NCBI RefSeq assembly: GCF_011065895.1
Contig: NZ_JAALCR010000002.1
Span: 62,001-126,000 of the forward strand
DNA from: Paludisphaera rhizosphaerae
Lineage (GTDB): Bacteria; Planctomycetota; Planctomycetia; Isosphaerales; Isosphaeraceae
DNA length: 64,000 bases
Direction: 5' to 3'
The translations under genes and the position numbers were made by a program. This document shows positions 17,418-25,454 of the stretch, piece by piece; positions within the stretch are counted from its first letter, which is position 1; each line of letters starts with the position of its first letter. The notes under the pieces are model-generated. The model was not told where the DNA came from, did no database searches, and saw only the letters and a list, made by a program, of their open reading frames with translations.

Positions 17418-18743
17418 ATGTCGCTTGAGGCCGACCCCCTTCGGTATGACGTGGCCGTCCTCGGCGCGGGGGCCGCCGGCTTGATGGCCGCAGCGCGGGC
17501 CGCGGAGTGTGGGGCTCGCGTGGTTCTCCTGGAGAAGAACCGCAAACCCGGCGTGAAGATCCTGATGTCCGGCGGCACGCGTTGCAACGTGACCAACGTC
17601 GGCGGGCTGTACAACCGAGGCCGGATCACTGGTCCCGTCGACCCGGCGATCGACGTCGCCAAACGCGGCGACGTTCGGAGGATCCAGGCCGCCTTCAGCC
17701 CCGCGGCGGGCGCGTTCCTCGGTCCGGCCCTAAGAAAGTTCGACGTCGACCGGACCGTCGCCATGTTCGAGGAGGAGGGAGTCCCGCTGAAGGTCGAGGC
17801 TAACGGCAAGATCTTCCCGGCATCGGACAGGGCCGTCGACGTTCTGGCAGCGTTGATGAGGCGGTTGGAGCGCTCGGGGGCTGAGGTCCGATATCTCAGT
17901 CCCGTCCAGAGACTGGAGCGAGTCGATGACGGGTTCCGAATCGAGCCGCCAACTGGGGCGCTGATCGCGGGGCGGGTGATCCTGGCCATCGGCGGCCGAT
18001 CGTATCCCGGTTGCGGCACGACGGGGGACGGCTACGCGATCGCCCAGGCGTTCGGACATACGATCGTTCCGCCGCGCCCGGCTCTCGTCCCTTTGAAAGT
18101 CGGAACCGCGTGGGCGACGGAGCTTCGCGGCATCAGCCTGCCGGACGTCGTGGTCTCGGTTCACGATTCGTCTGGGAGCAAGCTGCTGGAGCGTCGCGAG
18201 GCGATCCTCTTCACCCACGCCGGTTTGAGCGGGCCGGCGGTCATGGACGTGAGCCGGGAGGCGGCGGCCGACGCTGGCGATCGGCGCGAGCTTCGGATCG
18301 ACTTCTTTCCCGACGTCGCCCGTGAGGAAATCGATCGACGCCTTCAGGCCGGGGCTCGGAAAGGAAAGTCGGCCGTCGCGTCGATCCTTTCGGCGGATCT
18401 CCCGCATCGGCTGGCGGAGTGCATCCTGGACGAGTGCGGGATCCCTCGGTCACGAACGGGGCCGGACCTTTCACGGGACGAGCGGCTACGGCTCGCCTCA
18501 GCGTTGAAGGGGCTGGCGATGCCCGTCGTCGGCACGTTGGGTTACGAGAAGGCCGAGGTGACGGCGGGGGGCGTCGAACTGGCGGAGGTCGACGGGAGGA
18601 CGATGGAGAGTCGGATCGCGCCCGGGCTGTTCCTGGCGGGTGAGGTCCTCGACGTCGACGGCTGGATCGGGGGCTACAACTTCCAGGCCGCGTGGAGCAC
18701 GGGCTGGCTGGCGGGGGAGTCGGCGGCGAAGGGCCTGACGTAA
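17418..18743 (+). CDS. BaiN/HI0933-family flavoprotein oxidoreductase
   Basis: A 441-residue FAD-dependent protein of the HI0933/YhiN family (PF03486). The N-terminus has the FAD-binding VLGAGAAGLMAAARAAE and VVLLEKNRKPGVKILMSGGTRCNVTN, which is diagnostic. Near the C-terminus are TLGYEKAEVTAGGVEL and GLFLAGEVLDVDGWIGGYNFQAAWSTG, the second FAD contact. Members include bile-acid reductase BaiN, but most have no known substrate. The ATG at 17418 places the Rossmann motif ~12 residues from the start, as expected. The gene converges with the mla operon, three bases apart. Confidence 0.9.
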   Translation: MSLEADPLRYDVAVLGAGAAGLMAAARAAECGARVVLLEKNRKPGVKILMSGGTRCNVTNVGGLYNRGRITGPVDPAIDVAKRGDVRRIQAAFSPAAGAFLGPALRKFDVDRTVAMFEEEGVPLKVEANGKIFPASDRAVDVLAALMRRLERSGAEVRYLSPVQRLERVDDGFRIEPPTGALIAGRVILAIGGRSYPGCGTTGDGYAIAQAFGHTIVPPRPALVPLKVGTAWATELRGISLPDVVVSVHDSSGSKLLERREAILFTHAGLSGPAVMDVSREAAADAGDRRELRIDFFPDVAREEIDRRLQAGARKGKSAVASILSADLPHRLAECILDECGIPRSRTGPDLSRDERLRLASALKGLAMPVVGTLGYEKAEVTAGGVELAEVDGRTMESRIAPGLFLAGEVLDVDGWIGGYNFQAAWSTGWLAGESAAKGLT

Positions 18744-18746
18744 GGC

Positions 18747-19853
18747 TCAGGGTTGCAAGGCGCCCTTGGCGATGGCCCCCGGATTGCGCGAGACCTTGTC
18801 GGCGAACTCGCGGAACGAGACAAGCGCCAGGCGGAGTTGGGCCAGGGCCTGATTCGCGGAGACGGCCATCGTGTTGAGGTTCTCGTACAGGTCCCCCTGC
18901 GTCAGCAGTCGCTGGAGCGAGCCCGCCGTGTTCAGCCCTCCTTGCTTGTTGCGCAGGGCGTTCGAGAGCAACTCCATGTCGGAGGCGATCCGGTTGATTC
19001 GGCGGATCGTCTGGCCGAGGTCGGTCGTCGGCGTCCGATCAACGGCCGAGCCCAGGTCCTTCATCAAGGGGGAGGCGTCGGCGAGCGCGCCGTCGAGGCG
19101 TCCGGAGGCGGTTGAGAGCTTGGCGATCGCCGTTTTGAGCGCGTCCTGCGTCGGCGCGTCGAGGGTGCTGTTGAGGCTGTCGGAGACCTCCTGGATGTTC
19201 TTCAGCGTCTTCTTCACGCCGGCCTGGTTCTCGTCGATGAAGCTGCGGATGCCGACAGAGGCCGTCGACAGATCCTTGCCGGTGGTGCTCCAGGTGTCGA
19301 GGAACCCGTCAAGCTTGCCGGCGCTGGCCGAGAGCTTGGAGAGCCCGGCGGCGGCTTCCTGGATCGTTTTCAGGGTGTCGCCGGCGTTCTCGAAGACGCG
19401 GGTCGCGGCCTGGAGCGCCTTCGAGGGATCGGTGGCGACTTCGCCCTCGATGATCGGCGCGTCGGTGGGGGAAGAACTGGTCTCCAGCAGGCCTTCGCCT
19501 TCGCCGGGAAGGAGGTCGACCGTGACGTCGCCGATGAGCGAGCGCGTCAGCTTGGGGATCGATCCCTTGCGGATCTTGTACTGGCTTTCCAGAGCCAGGG
19601 TGACCAGGACGCCGTCGGGCTGGTTCGGTCGGTCGTCGAAGACGATGTCGACGACCTCGCCGACCCGAATGCCGCTCTTGCGGACGGCCACTCCCTGCTG
19701 CACGCCGGGGGCCTCCGAGTAGTGGACGCGGATGTATCCGCGTTCGCGGAGGAGTTGGGGAGATTCGCCGAACCAGACGACGAGCATGGTCAAGACGAGG
19801 CCCGCCACGATGACGAACATCCCGAGCCGAAACTGCATGACGCGTTCGTTCAT
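18747..19853 (-). CDS. mlaD: MlaD/MCE-family lipid-transport substrate-binding protein
   Basis: The periplasmic-side, membrane-anchored MCE protein of an Mla-type ABC system that moves phospholipids between the membranes. Residues ~9-27 form one transmembrane helix (FRLGMFVIVAGLVLTMLVVWF), then an MCE domain follows with GVQQGVAVRKSGIRVGEVVDI and a DVTVDLLPGEG edge. A long alpha-helical tail of ~230 residues, rich in Ala, Leu, Ser and Asp, makes it 368 residues. That is longer than E. coli MlaD (about 180) and more like actinobacterial Mce proteins. Start at ATG 19853 with GAGG nine bases upstream. It ends the mlaE-mlaF-mlaD run. Confidence 0.88.
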   Translation of the reverse strand: MNERVMQFRLGMFVIVAGLVLTMLVVWFGESPQLLRERGYIRVHYSEAPGVQQGVAVRKSGIRVGEVVDIVFDDRPNQPDGVLVTLALESQYKIRKGSIPKLTRSLIGDVTVDLLPGEGEGLLETSSSPTDAPIIEGEVATDPSKALQAATRVFENAGDTLKTIQEAAAGLSKLSASAGKLDGFLDTWSTTGKDLSTASVGIRSFIDENQAGVKKTLKNIQEVSDSLNSTLDAPTQDALKTAIAKLSTASGRLDGALADASPLMKDLGSAVDRTPTTDLGQTIRRINRIASDMELLSNALRNKQGGLNTAGSLQRLLTQGDLYENLNTMAVSANQALAQLRLALVSFREFADKVSRNPGAIAKGALQP

Positions 19854-19887
19854 GAGCAACCTCGAATCCTTCTCGGCGCCTCGGCTC

Positions 19888-20706
19888 TCAGCTCTCCGCT
19901 CGATTCTGGGCCGCCAATTCGCGGAGCCGCTCTCCGGCCTCGCCGCGAACGAACTGGCGGACGCGCGAGTCGGGGGCGTCCTCCAAACCCTGGGGAGGGC
20001 CGTCGTAGATCAACTGCGGCTCGCCCCGACCCAGCCGAGCGAGCGGAAAGAACATCACGACGCGGTCGGCGACCTTGGTCACCGTGCGCATCTCATGGGT
20101 GACGATGATCCCCGTCTTGTGGCCGCCCCCCTGGGTCTGGAGGATCAGCTCGTTGATGACGTCGGTCATGATCGGGTCCAGGCCCGTCGTCGGCTCGTCG
20201 TAGAGCATGACCTCGGGATCCAGGGCCAGCGCCCGGGCGAGGCCCACGCGCTTGCGCTGGCCGCCGGAAAGCTCGGCAGGCTTCTTGCGTTCGAGGCCCT
20301 GGGGAAGTCCGACGTCCTGCAGCCGCTCGGCCACGATCTTGGCGACCTCGTCCTCGCCGCAGACGGAGTGCTCGCGGAGGCCGAACGCGACGTTGTCGTA
20401 GACGCTGAGGCTGTCGAAGAGGGCCGCCATCTGGAAGAGGAAGCCGAAGCGGAGCCGAAGCTTGACCAGCTCTCCCGGAGTCATTGCGGCCACGTCGCGG
20501 CCCTCAAAGAGGATCCGACCGCTGGTGGGCTTGAGCAGCCCGATGATGAGCTTCAGAAGGACCGTCTTGCCGCAGCCGCTCTCGCCGATGACGCAGACCG
20601 TTTCGCCCCGGCGGATCGTCAGGTTCAGACCTCGCAGAACGCGCTGATGGCGGAACTGGATGGAGACGTCCTGGAATTCGATCAGGTCCATTCCCGGCTC
20701 GCTCAT
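19888..20706 (-). CDS. mlaF: Mla-type ABC transporter ATPase
   Basis: Cytoplasmic ATPase of the lipid-transport complex, 272 residues. It has Walker A GESGCGKTVLLKLI, the Q-loop FLFQMAALFDSLSV, signature LSGGQRKRVGLARAL, Walker B VMLYDEPTTGLDP and switch histidine IIVTHEM, all intact. The MAALFDSLSVYDNVAF stretch is characteristic of MlaF (Ttg2A) rather than other ABC ATPases. The ATG at 20706 overlaps the mlaE stop as ATGA, so the two are translationally coupled. mlaD follows 34 bases downstream. Confidence 0.94.
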   Translation of the reverse strand: MSEPGMDLIEFQDVSIQFRHQRVLRGLNLTIRRGETVCVIGESGCGKTVLLKLIIGLLKPTSGRILFEGRDVAAMTPGELVKLRLRFGFLFQMAALFDSLSVYDNVAFGLREHSVCGEDEVAKIVAERLQDVGLPQGLERKKPAELSGGQRKRVGLARALALDPEVMLYDEPTTGLDPIMTDVINELILQTQGGGHKTGIIVTHEMRTVTKVADRVVMFFPLARLGRGEPQLIYDGPPQGLEDAPDSRVRQFVRGEAGERLRELAAQNRAES

Positions 20707-21560
20707 AGCAGTCCCGTACTTTGCGGCCAGATCGAACGGTAGGCGGTATTCCAGGCCAGGCCGAGGACGAAGTCCAGGAAGAGGATCGCCATGAACGAGA
20801 AGACGAAGGCCTCGGTCGCGGCCTTGCCCACTCCCTCGGCCCCAGCGCTGGAGTTGAAGCCGCGATGACAACTGATCAGCGCGATCGCCGCCCCGAAGAA
20901 GAAGCTCTTCAGGACGCCGCAGAGGATGTCCAGACCCTCGACGAAGGCTCGCGAATTCGCCCAGTAGGCGAACGAATCAACCCCCATGACCTGGGTGCAG
21001 ATCGCCGCTCCTCCGATGACCCCCATGAAGTCGGCCATGAGCGTCAGCAGCGGGATCAGCAGGAGACAGGCCAGGAATCGGGGCGTCACCAGGTAGTAGA
21101 TCGGGTCGGTCCCCAACGCTCGAAGAGCGTCGATCTGTTCGGTGACCCTCATGGTCCCCAACTCGGCGGACATCGACGATCCGACGCGGCCGGCGAGCAT
21201 CGTCGCCGCGAGCACCGGCCCCAACTCCTTGACGAGGGAGCTGTTGATTACCGAGCCCATCTTCGTCGCGAGGCCCATCAGCTTGAACTGGTCGTAAGCC
21301 TGGACGGCCAGCACCATGCCGATGAAGGTGCCGGTGATCGCGACGACCGAGACGCTCTGAACACCCACGGCGTAGAAGATCGGCACCATCACCGACCATC
21401 GCGGACGACGCCGGGCGACCCAACTGAGAGTTTTGAACGAGAAGGAGGCGACGTCGCCGACCTCGGCGACCTTGTCGAAGACGTGTCGACCCAGGCGATG
21501 GACGGCCGTCTCCGGGCCTCCAACAGACTCCGCCTCGGGACCGAGAACCGCCACGGCCAT
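20703..21560 (-). CDS. mlaE: Mla-type ABC transporter permease
   Basis: Integral inner-membrane permease of 285 residues, the first gene of the mla run. The hydrophobic core contains GTFIGMVLAVQAYDQF, the VNSSLVKELGPVLAATMLAGRVGSSMSAELGTMRVTEQIDAL region (written here as overlapping motifs) and the DPIYYLVTPRFLA segment, which are family signatures. About five or six transmembrane helices follow a ~50-residue cytoplasmic start. The ATG at 21560 has GGAG seven bases upstream. Its stop overlaps the mlaF start. Confidence 0.93.
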   Translation of the reverse strand: MAVAVLGPEAESVGGPETAVHRLGRHVFDKVAEVGDVASFSFKTLSWVARRRPRWSVMVPIFYAVGVQSVSVVAITGTFIGMVLAVQAYDQFKLMGLATKMGSVINSSLVKELGPVLAATMLAGRVGSSMSAELGTMRVTEQIDALRALGTDPIYYLVTPRFLACLLLIPLLTLMADFMGVIGGAAICTQVMGVDSFAYWANSRAFVEGLDILCGVLKSFFFGAAIALISCHRGFNSSAGAEGVGKAATEAFVFSFMAILFLDFVLGLAWNTAYRSIWPQSTGLL

Positions 21561-21738
21561 CTCGCCACTCCATTATGCGACCGCGGCCCCATCCCGGCCC
21601 GGCGCAGGCAGCGACGAAAGACCGGCTACGGCCCGGCCATTCTCAACTTTCCCCCTCGCCTTGGCAAGCCCGACCGCCCTCGCCGTCATCGGCGGGTGCA
21701 TGGTCAGGGCTTTGAGCCCGTTCCACGAAGGTCGGCGT

Positions 21739-22020
21739 TCAGCGGGCGACCCGGACGAAAACACATCCGTCGTGGATGCAGATGTCGGCTTCGATCCCCT
21801 CCAAACCCGGCAGAACGACTTCCATGTAGCTGAATTCCGAATCGCGATAGCGTCGAACGGTCCGCCCCTGCGGGCGCGAGTTTTTCAGCGGTTTCAGCTC
21901 CGCGAGACGCTCCATCAACTCCTGAACGGCCTCCGCCACACTGTTCAGGGGCGGGGCCTCGGCAAGGGCGGGCCGGGCGGCCGATGGCAGCCCGATCGTA
22001 CGGGGAAGCGGCTGTGGCAT
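21739..22020 (-). CDS. Small protein with a truncated Hsp20-like start
   Basis: A 93-residue protein. Residues ~1-50 are a Pro/Ala-rich leader with an amphipathic helix (VAEAVQELMERLAELKPL). The end reads FSYMEVVLPGLEGIEADIC then IHDGCVFVRVAR, which matches the first two strands of an alpha-crystallin (Hsp20) domain, where YIEVELPG and DGVLTIRG-like strands occur. The rest of the ~90-residue Hsp20 fold is missing, so this is either a distinct small family or a remnant. Start at ATG 22020 with GAGG eight bases upstream. Gap to mlaE is 178 bases, so it may be separate from that operon. Confidence 0.6.
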   Translation of the reverse strand: MPQPLPRTIGLPSAARPALAEAPPLNSVAEAVQELMERLAELKPLKNSRPQGRTVRRYRDSEFSYMEVVLPGLEGIEADICIHDGCVFVRVAR

Positions 22021-22414
22021 GACGAAGTCCTCAAGAATTGACGCGATCGAGAGGTGGAGACGACGCCGGCGCTTAGGGCCGACAGGGGCGGAGACAGCCT
22101 GAGGCGACGACCGGATCGGTCTTCGCGCGAACGACTGAGGGTACTCCGACGCTGGTCTGGATTAATTGCGGTTGTCCAGGGTCGTGTGCATGCGATCGAG
22201 TCTGAGGGTTCCATCCCACAACGACACTTCCGACTAACCCCCCCTGCCATGGGGCGGCGACCCGGTCGTATCACTCAAATCAACGCGAGAATTCAAGCTT
22301 AGGATCGGGACTTAATATAACGCACGCCATCAAGGAGTGAAGCGCAAAATCCAGAATCCATCCAAATAATCTCGCATGGCTCGTCGTAAAGCCAGAAGAC
22401 TCTGAACAGATGTG
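22021..22414. other. Gene-free intergenic stretch
   Basis: No coding-like frame on either strand. An AT-rich patch near 22311-22321 (ACTTAATATAAC) is the only promoter-like feature. The leftward genes on both sides put this stretch downstream of the Sua5-PTP gene and upstream of the 93-residue protein. Confidence 0.35.
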
Positions 22415-23566
22415 TCAAGCGAGCATGGAAGCGGGGGGGAGTCCAAGCTCATTAAGGCGATGGATGAGCATCCGCTCGATCGCTTCGGCGGTGCGGCGAT
22501 AGGTGATTTGGTCGGAACCAATCGGATCGGGAACATCGTTCCCTTCCGGGTCCAGGAGTCGAGCGGATGGTTCAACGTCGGGGGCGGCGTCGAGAAGTGC
22601 GTCGAGGTGGTCGCCGGTCATGGCGAAGAGGTGATCGGCCTGGCGGACCAGCTCAAGGGTGGCGGGACGGCTGCGGTGGGCGTCGAGCGAGCCCCCCATC
22701 GTGCGGAGGACCTCCATGGCGTGCGATGCGGCTGGGGCGCCGTGCGACGCCGCCACGCCGGCGGAGACGACCAGGAATCCACGCTTCTCCAACTCGCCGA
22801 TCGGACAGCCGAGGCGGCGGGAGAGGAGCACCTTGCAAATCGCCTCGGCCATGGGGCTTCGGCAGGTGTTTCCGGTGCAGATGAAGGCCAGGATGATCCC
22901 GGAGCGTTTTGTGAGCGTCCCCTCGTCGATGGCGCCTTCGCGGATCATCGTCCAGCGATCCTCGTCGATCCGGACCGCGGTGGCGACTCGGCCGAGCCGC
23001 GTCGGGCCTGAGTCGACCGCCATGTCGACGCCGCTCATGGTGCGCAGCGGTTCGGCGGTCGTGGCGGGAGTGAGATCGGCGTTGCGCACCAGGCTGAGCA
23101 CCAGCGGAGCCGGGCAGAACTGGAGGATGTGTCGCATGAACAGGTCTTCTGGGCACCGTAACGCGACGTCTCCCTCCGGGGAGATCATGGCCTGGACGTC
23201 GGCCGGAAGGCGCGCAAACAGGCCCTCGGCGCCGGGACGACGGAAGACGAGCGCCAGCGGGCCGGGCCAGGACCGGCGAGCGAGTCGGGCGCCGACATCG
23301 GGCAGTCCTGGGATCCAGTCGGCGGCCTCGTCGGCGCCCTTGACCAGGATCGTCAGCGGCCGGGGTTCGGCGTCTCCCCTTTGGGCGCGAATCCGAGCGA
23401 CGCCCTTCGGGTTGAGGGCGCTGGCGGCCAGGCAGTAAACCGTCTCAGTCGCAAGGCCGACGACGCCGCCTTGCGCCAGGCAGGCGACCGCCTGATGCAC
23501 CGCGTCACGAGGGTCGTCGCATTGCGACAGGTCGAGCCAGAGGGGCGAAGATGGGCTGGCCGTCAT
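22415..23566 (-). CDS. Fusion of Sua5/YrdC threonylcarbamoyl-AMP synthase and low-MW tyrosine phosphatase
   Basis: 383 residues, two catalytic domains. Residues ~15-210 are a YrdC/Sua5 domain, with GGVVGLATETVYCLAA, RPLTILV, WPGPLALVFR and DVALRCPE, which makes threonylcarbamoyl-AMP for tRNA t6A. Residues ~228-383 are a low-molecular-weight phosphotyrosine phosphatase with the P-loop FICTGNTCRSPMAEA (CX5R then S) and the general-acid loop near DPEGNDVPDPIG. The phosphatase part resembles arsenate reductase or protein-arginine phosphatase relatives. Such fusions are known from Planctomycetes as I recall. The Sua5 KRxxxRP signature is changed, reading RGDAEPRPLTILV. Confidence 0.88.
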   Translation of the reverse strand: MTASPSSPLWLDLSQCDDPRDAVHQAVACLAQGGVVGLATETVYCLAASALNPKGVARIRAQRGDAEPRPLTILVKGADEAADWIPGLPDVGARLARRSWPGPLALVFRRPGAEGLFARLPADVQAMISPEGDVALRCPEDLFMRHILQFCPAPLVLSLVRNADLTPATTAEPLRTMSGVDMAVDSGPTRLGRVATAVRIDEDRWTMIREGAIDEGTLTKRSGIILAFICTGNTCRSPMAEAICKVLLSRRLGCPIGELEKRGFLVVSAGVAASHGAPAASHAMEVLRTMGGSLDAHRSRPATLELVRQADHLFAMTGDHLDALLDAAPDVEPSARLLDPEGNDVPDPIGSDQITYRRTAEAIERMLIHRLNELGLPPASMLA

Positions 23567-23592
23567 GGCGTTCCCGAAGTCCGGCGACGTGG

Positions 23593-23889
23593 TCAGAGCA
23601 GAAGCGTCAGGCCGCTGACGCCGTGAATCGCGGCGTAGATCGAGCGGACCTGTTCGGCGTTCTGGACCGTGAGATGAAGGGTGACGGCGATGTGCCGACC
23701 TCCCTTCGTTCCTCGCACGGAGTAATCCAGATCCGACGCCGCGGGAAGGTGCTCGGAGACCGCCGCCACCACCCGATCGGCGAAGTCGCCCTCGGCCGAG
23801 CCGATCGCCTTGATGGTATACGTCCCGGGGAACGAATGGGTCGATTCGAGGAGGTCCACCGAGGGCCGATGGTCCGGGTGCTTGTCCAT
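23593..23889 (-). CDS. DUF493 (YbeD-like) protein
   Basis: A 98-residue protein of the DUF493/YbeD family (PF04359), a small ferredoxin-like fold. The sequence has STHSFPGTYTIKAIG, then a helix FADRVVAAVSEHL and the strand RGTKGGRHIAVTLHLTVQNAEQVRSIYAAI, in the right order for the family. In E. coli YbeD lies near the lipoyl ligase lipB, and its function is unknown. The ATG at 23889 has a strong GGAGGAGGAG. It lies 26 bases upstream of the Sua5-PTP fusion on the same strand and is probably co-transcribed with it. Confidence 0.85.
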   Translation of the reverse strand: MDKHPDHRPSVDLLESTHSFPGTYTIKAIGSAEGDFADRVVAAVSEHLPAASDLDYSVRGTKGGRHIAVTLHLTVQNAEQVRSIYAAIHGVSGLTLLL

Positions 23890-24186
23890 GGCTCTCCTCC
23901 TCCGCAAAGGCTGGCGACGTGTCCGCATCACCGCGTTCGTCCCAATCATACGCCCCAAACCACTCCTCCGAAAACCCGCCACGGCGATTTTCGGTTCGGA
24001 AGAATGCAAACGCCCGGCGCGACCGGCTTCAACGCAAACAGCCTCGGCACCGAGCGAAGGCTCGGGGCGAGGCTGTACGCGAATGTCTCGGGAGAGAGGG
24101 CGGCGGCAGTCCTAACTGCGACCGGCCGGCAGGAGCGAGGCGTCGTCCTAAAGGCGGCTGCTGCGGGGACTGGATACGCCGCCAGC

Positions 24187-24276
24187 TTATTTCTTGCGGT
24201 GCCGGATCCGGCTGCGCATCCGGCGCTTCTTGCGACCGACCTTCCGGCGACCTTTGCCTCGACGACGACTGGCCAT
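24187..24276 (-). CDS. 29-residue bS22-like (AURKAIP1/COX24-type) ribosomal protein
   Basis: A tiny, extremely basic ORF (MASRRRGKGRRKVGRKKRRM, then RSRIRHRKK) with an excellent AAGGAG site seven bases before the ATG. The KKRRMRSRIRHRKK end matches the conserved core of mitochondrial mS38 (AURKAIP1/COX24) and of the small bacterial ribosomal protein bS22, which sits near the decoding centre. Of 29 residues, 18 are Arg or Lys. A promoter-like pair lies at 24354-24382. It stands alone between the dehydrogenase gene and DUF493. Identification rests on composition and motif. Confidence 0.75.
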   Translation of the reverse strand: MASRRRGKGRRKVGRKKRRMRSRIRHRKK

Positions 24277-24353
24277 GCGTTCTCCTTGGGTTCCAAGACC
24301 GACGCGGACGAAGGGGCCGGCGCGACGGCTGGTCCCTCGATGCAAAACCCTAT

Positions 24354-24382
24354 TCTATACCGCAAGAAGCCTTTCGGCTCAA
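24354..24382 (-). promoter_or_regulatory. Candidate sigma-70 promoter for the 29-residue protein
   Basis: On the minus strand TTGAGC (24382-24377) and TATAGA (24359-24354) are 17 bases apart. The predicted start is ~70 bases before the ATG at 24276. The site overlaps the last codons of the dehydrogenase gene on the same strand, so the small gene may have its own promoter. Confidence 0.5.
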
Positions 24383-25293
24383 GCGCCCTTCCATTCGACT
24401 CGCGACAGATCGGCCAGAGCCAGCACCAGCGCCTGCGTTCCTTTGCGGGCCATTCCCTGAGCGGCGACGGCCCGATAAAGCTGCTCCGCCAGGGCCAGAC
24501 CAGGGAGCGAGAGGTTCATCCGACGCGCCTCGCCCAGGGCGATCCCCATGTCCTTCAGGAAATGCTCGACGAAGAACCCCGGCTCGAAATCGCCGGCGAC
24601 CATCCTGGGGGCGAGGTTGCTCAGGCTCCAGGAGCCAGCCGCCCCTCCCGAGACGCTTCGGAGCACCGTCTCGACGTCCAATCCCGCCTTGTGGGCGTAA
24701 AGCAAGGCTTCGCAAACGCCGACCATGTTTCCGGCGATCAAGGTCTGGTTAACCAGCTTGGTGTGCTGGCCCGAACCCGGCCCGCCTTGATAGACGATCG
24801 TCTTTCCCATGGCCTCGAAGAGGGGGCCAACCGATTCCGCGACCGACCTCTCGCCGCCGATCATGATCGACAGCCGACCCTCGCGGGCGCCGATGTCCCC
24901 GCCGGAGACCGGGGCGTCGAGCGAATAGACCCCCCTCTCCTTGGATCGATCGGCGATTTCGACGGCCAGGGCCGGCTCGCTCGTCGTCATGTCGACGAGG
25001 ACCGAGCCGGCGGCGGCTGCCGAAAGCGCCCCCTGCTCGCCCAGGATCACCTCGCGCACGTCGCGGGGATACCCCACGATCGTGAAGATCACGTCGGACG
25101 CCTGGGCGACCTCGGCGGGCGAGTTCGCGGCCCTGGCGCCCCTGGCGACCAGCCCTTCGGTCTTCAAGCGTGTCCGGTTGAAGACGGTCGCCGAGTAGCC
25201 CGCGTCGATGAGCCGGCCGCACATGGACGAACCCATGACGCCTGTTCCGATCCAGCCGATTCGCGTCTTCCCCGGCTCAATGCTGATGTTCAT
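24379..25293 (-). CDS. 3-hydroxyisobutyrate-dehydrogenase-family oxidoreductase
   Basis: A 304-residue NAD(P)-dependent beta-hydroxyacid dehydrogenase. It has [17 protein letters not shown] (dinucleotide binding), [31 protein letters not shown] (substrate loop) and the catalytic lysine in [13 protein letters not shown]. This family includes 3-hydroxyisobutyrate, tartronate semialdehyde and glyoxylate/succinic semialdehyde reductases. A tartronate semialdehyde reductase would link to the glycerate kinase at 13964, but that is speculation. The ATG at 25293 has GGAGGCGTC upstream. The gene is divergent from glyA. Confidence 0.88.
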   Translation of the reverse strand: MNISIEPGKTRIGWIGTGVMGSSMCGRLIDAGYSATVFNRTRLKTEGLVARGARAANSPAEVAQASDVIFTIVGYPRDVREVILGEQGALSAAAAGSVLVDMTTSEPALAVEIADRSKERGVYSLDAPVSGGDIGAREGRLSIMIGGERSVAESVGPLFEAMGKTIVYQGGPGSGQHTKLVNQTLIAGNMVGVCEALLYAHKAGLDVETVLRSVSGGAAGSWSLSNLAPRMVAGDFEPGFFVEHFLKDMGIALGEARRMNLSLPGLALAEQLYRAVAAQGMARKGTQALVLALADLSRVEWKGA

Positions 25294-25329
25294 CCGACGC
25301 CTCCGCGCGTGACCAGATACCTCGCGGCC

Positions 25330-25359
25330 TTGAGGCTCGCGAGCGCCGGCCGATACAAT
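25330..25359 (+). promoter_or_regulatory. Candidate sigma-70 promoter for glyA
   Basis: TTGAGG (25330-25335) and TACAAT (25354-25359) are 18 bases apart, giving a leader of ~90 bases before glyA. The leader shows no recognisable glycine or SAH riboswitch core. The match is by consensus only. Confidence 0.45.
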
Positions 25360-25454
25360 CTAGCTTTGCGACGGGACGATTATAGCCCGGCCCTGCCTCT
25401 GCGCCAGTCTGCGGCGGTCGGCCTCCCCCCGGCTCGTTCGATTCAAGGGACGAC

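Noticed and set aside
16844-17428. Open frames across the repeat-rich region
   Set aside because: They translate repeated motifs and the hairpin in mixed codon use, without a ribosome-binding site.
25294-25454. Possible glycine riboswitch before glyA
   Set aside because: No conserved glycine aptamer core; only a sigma-70-like promoter and a plain leader are visible.
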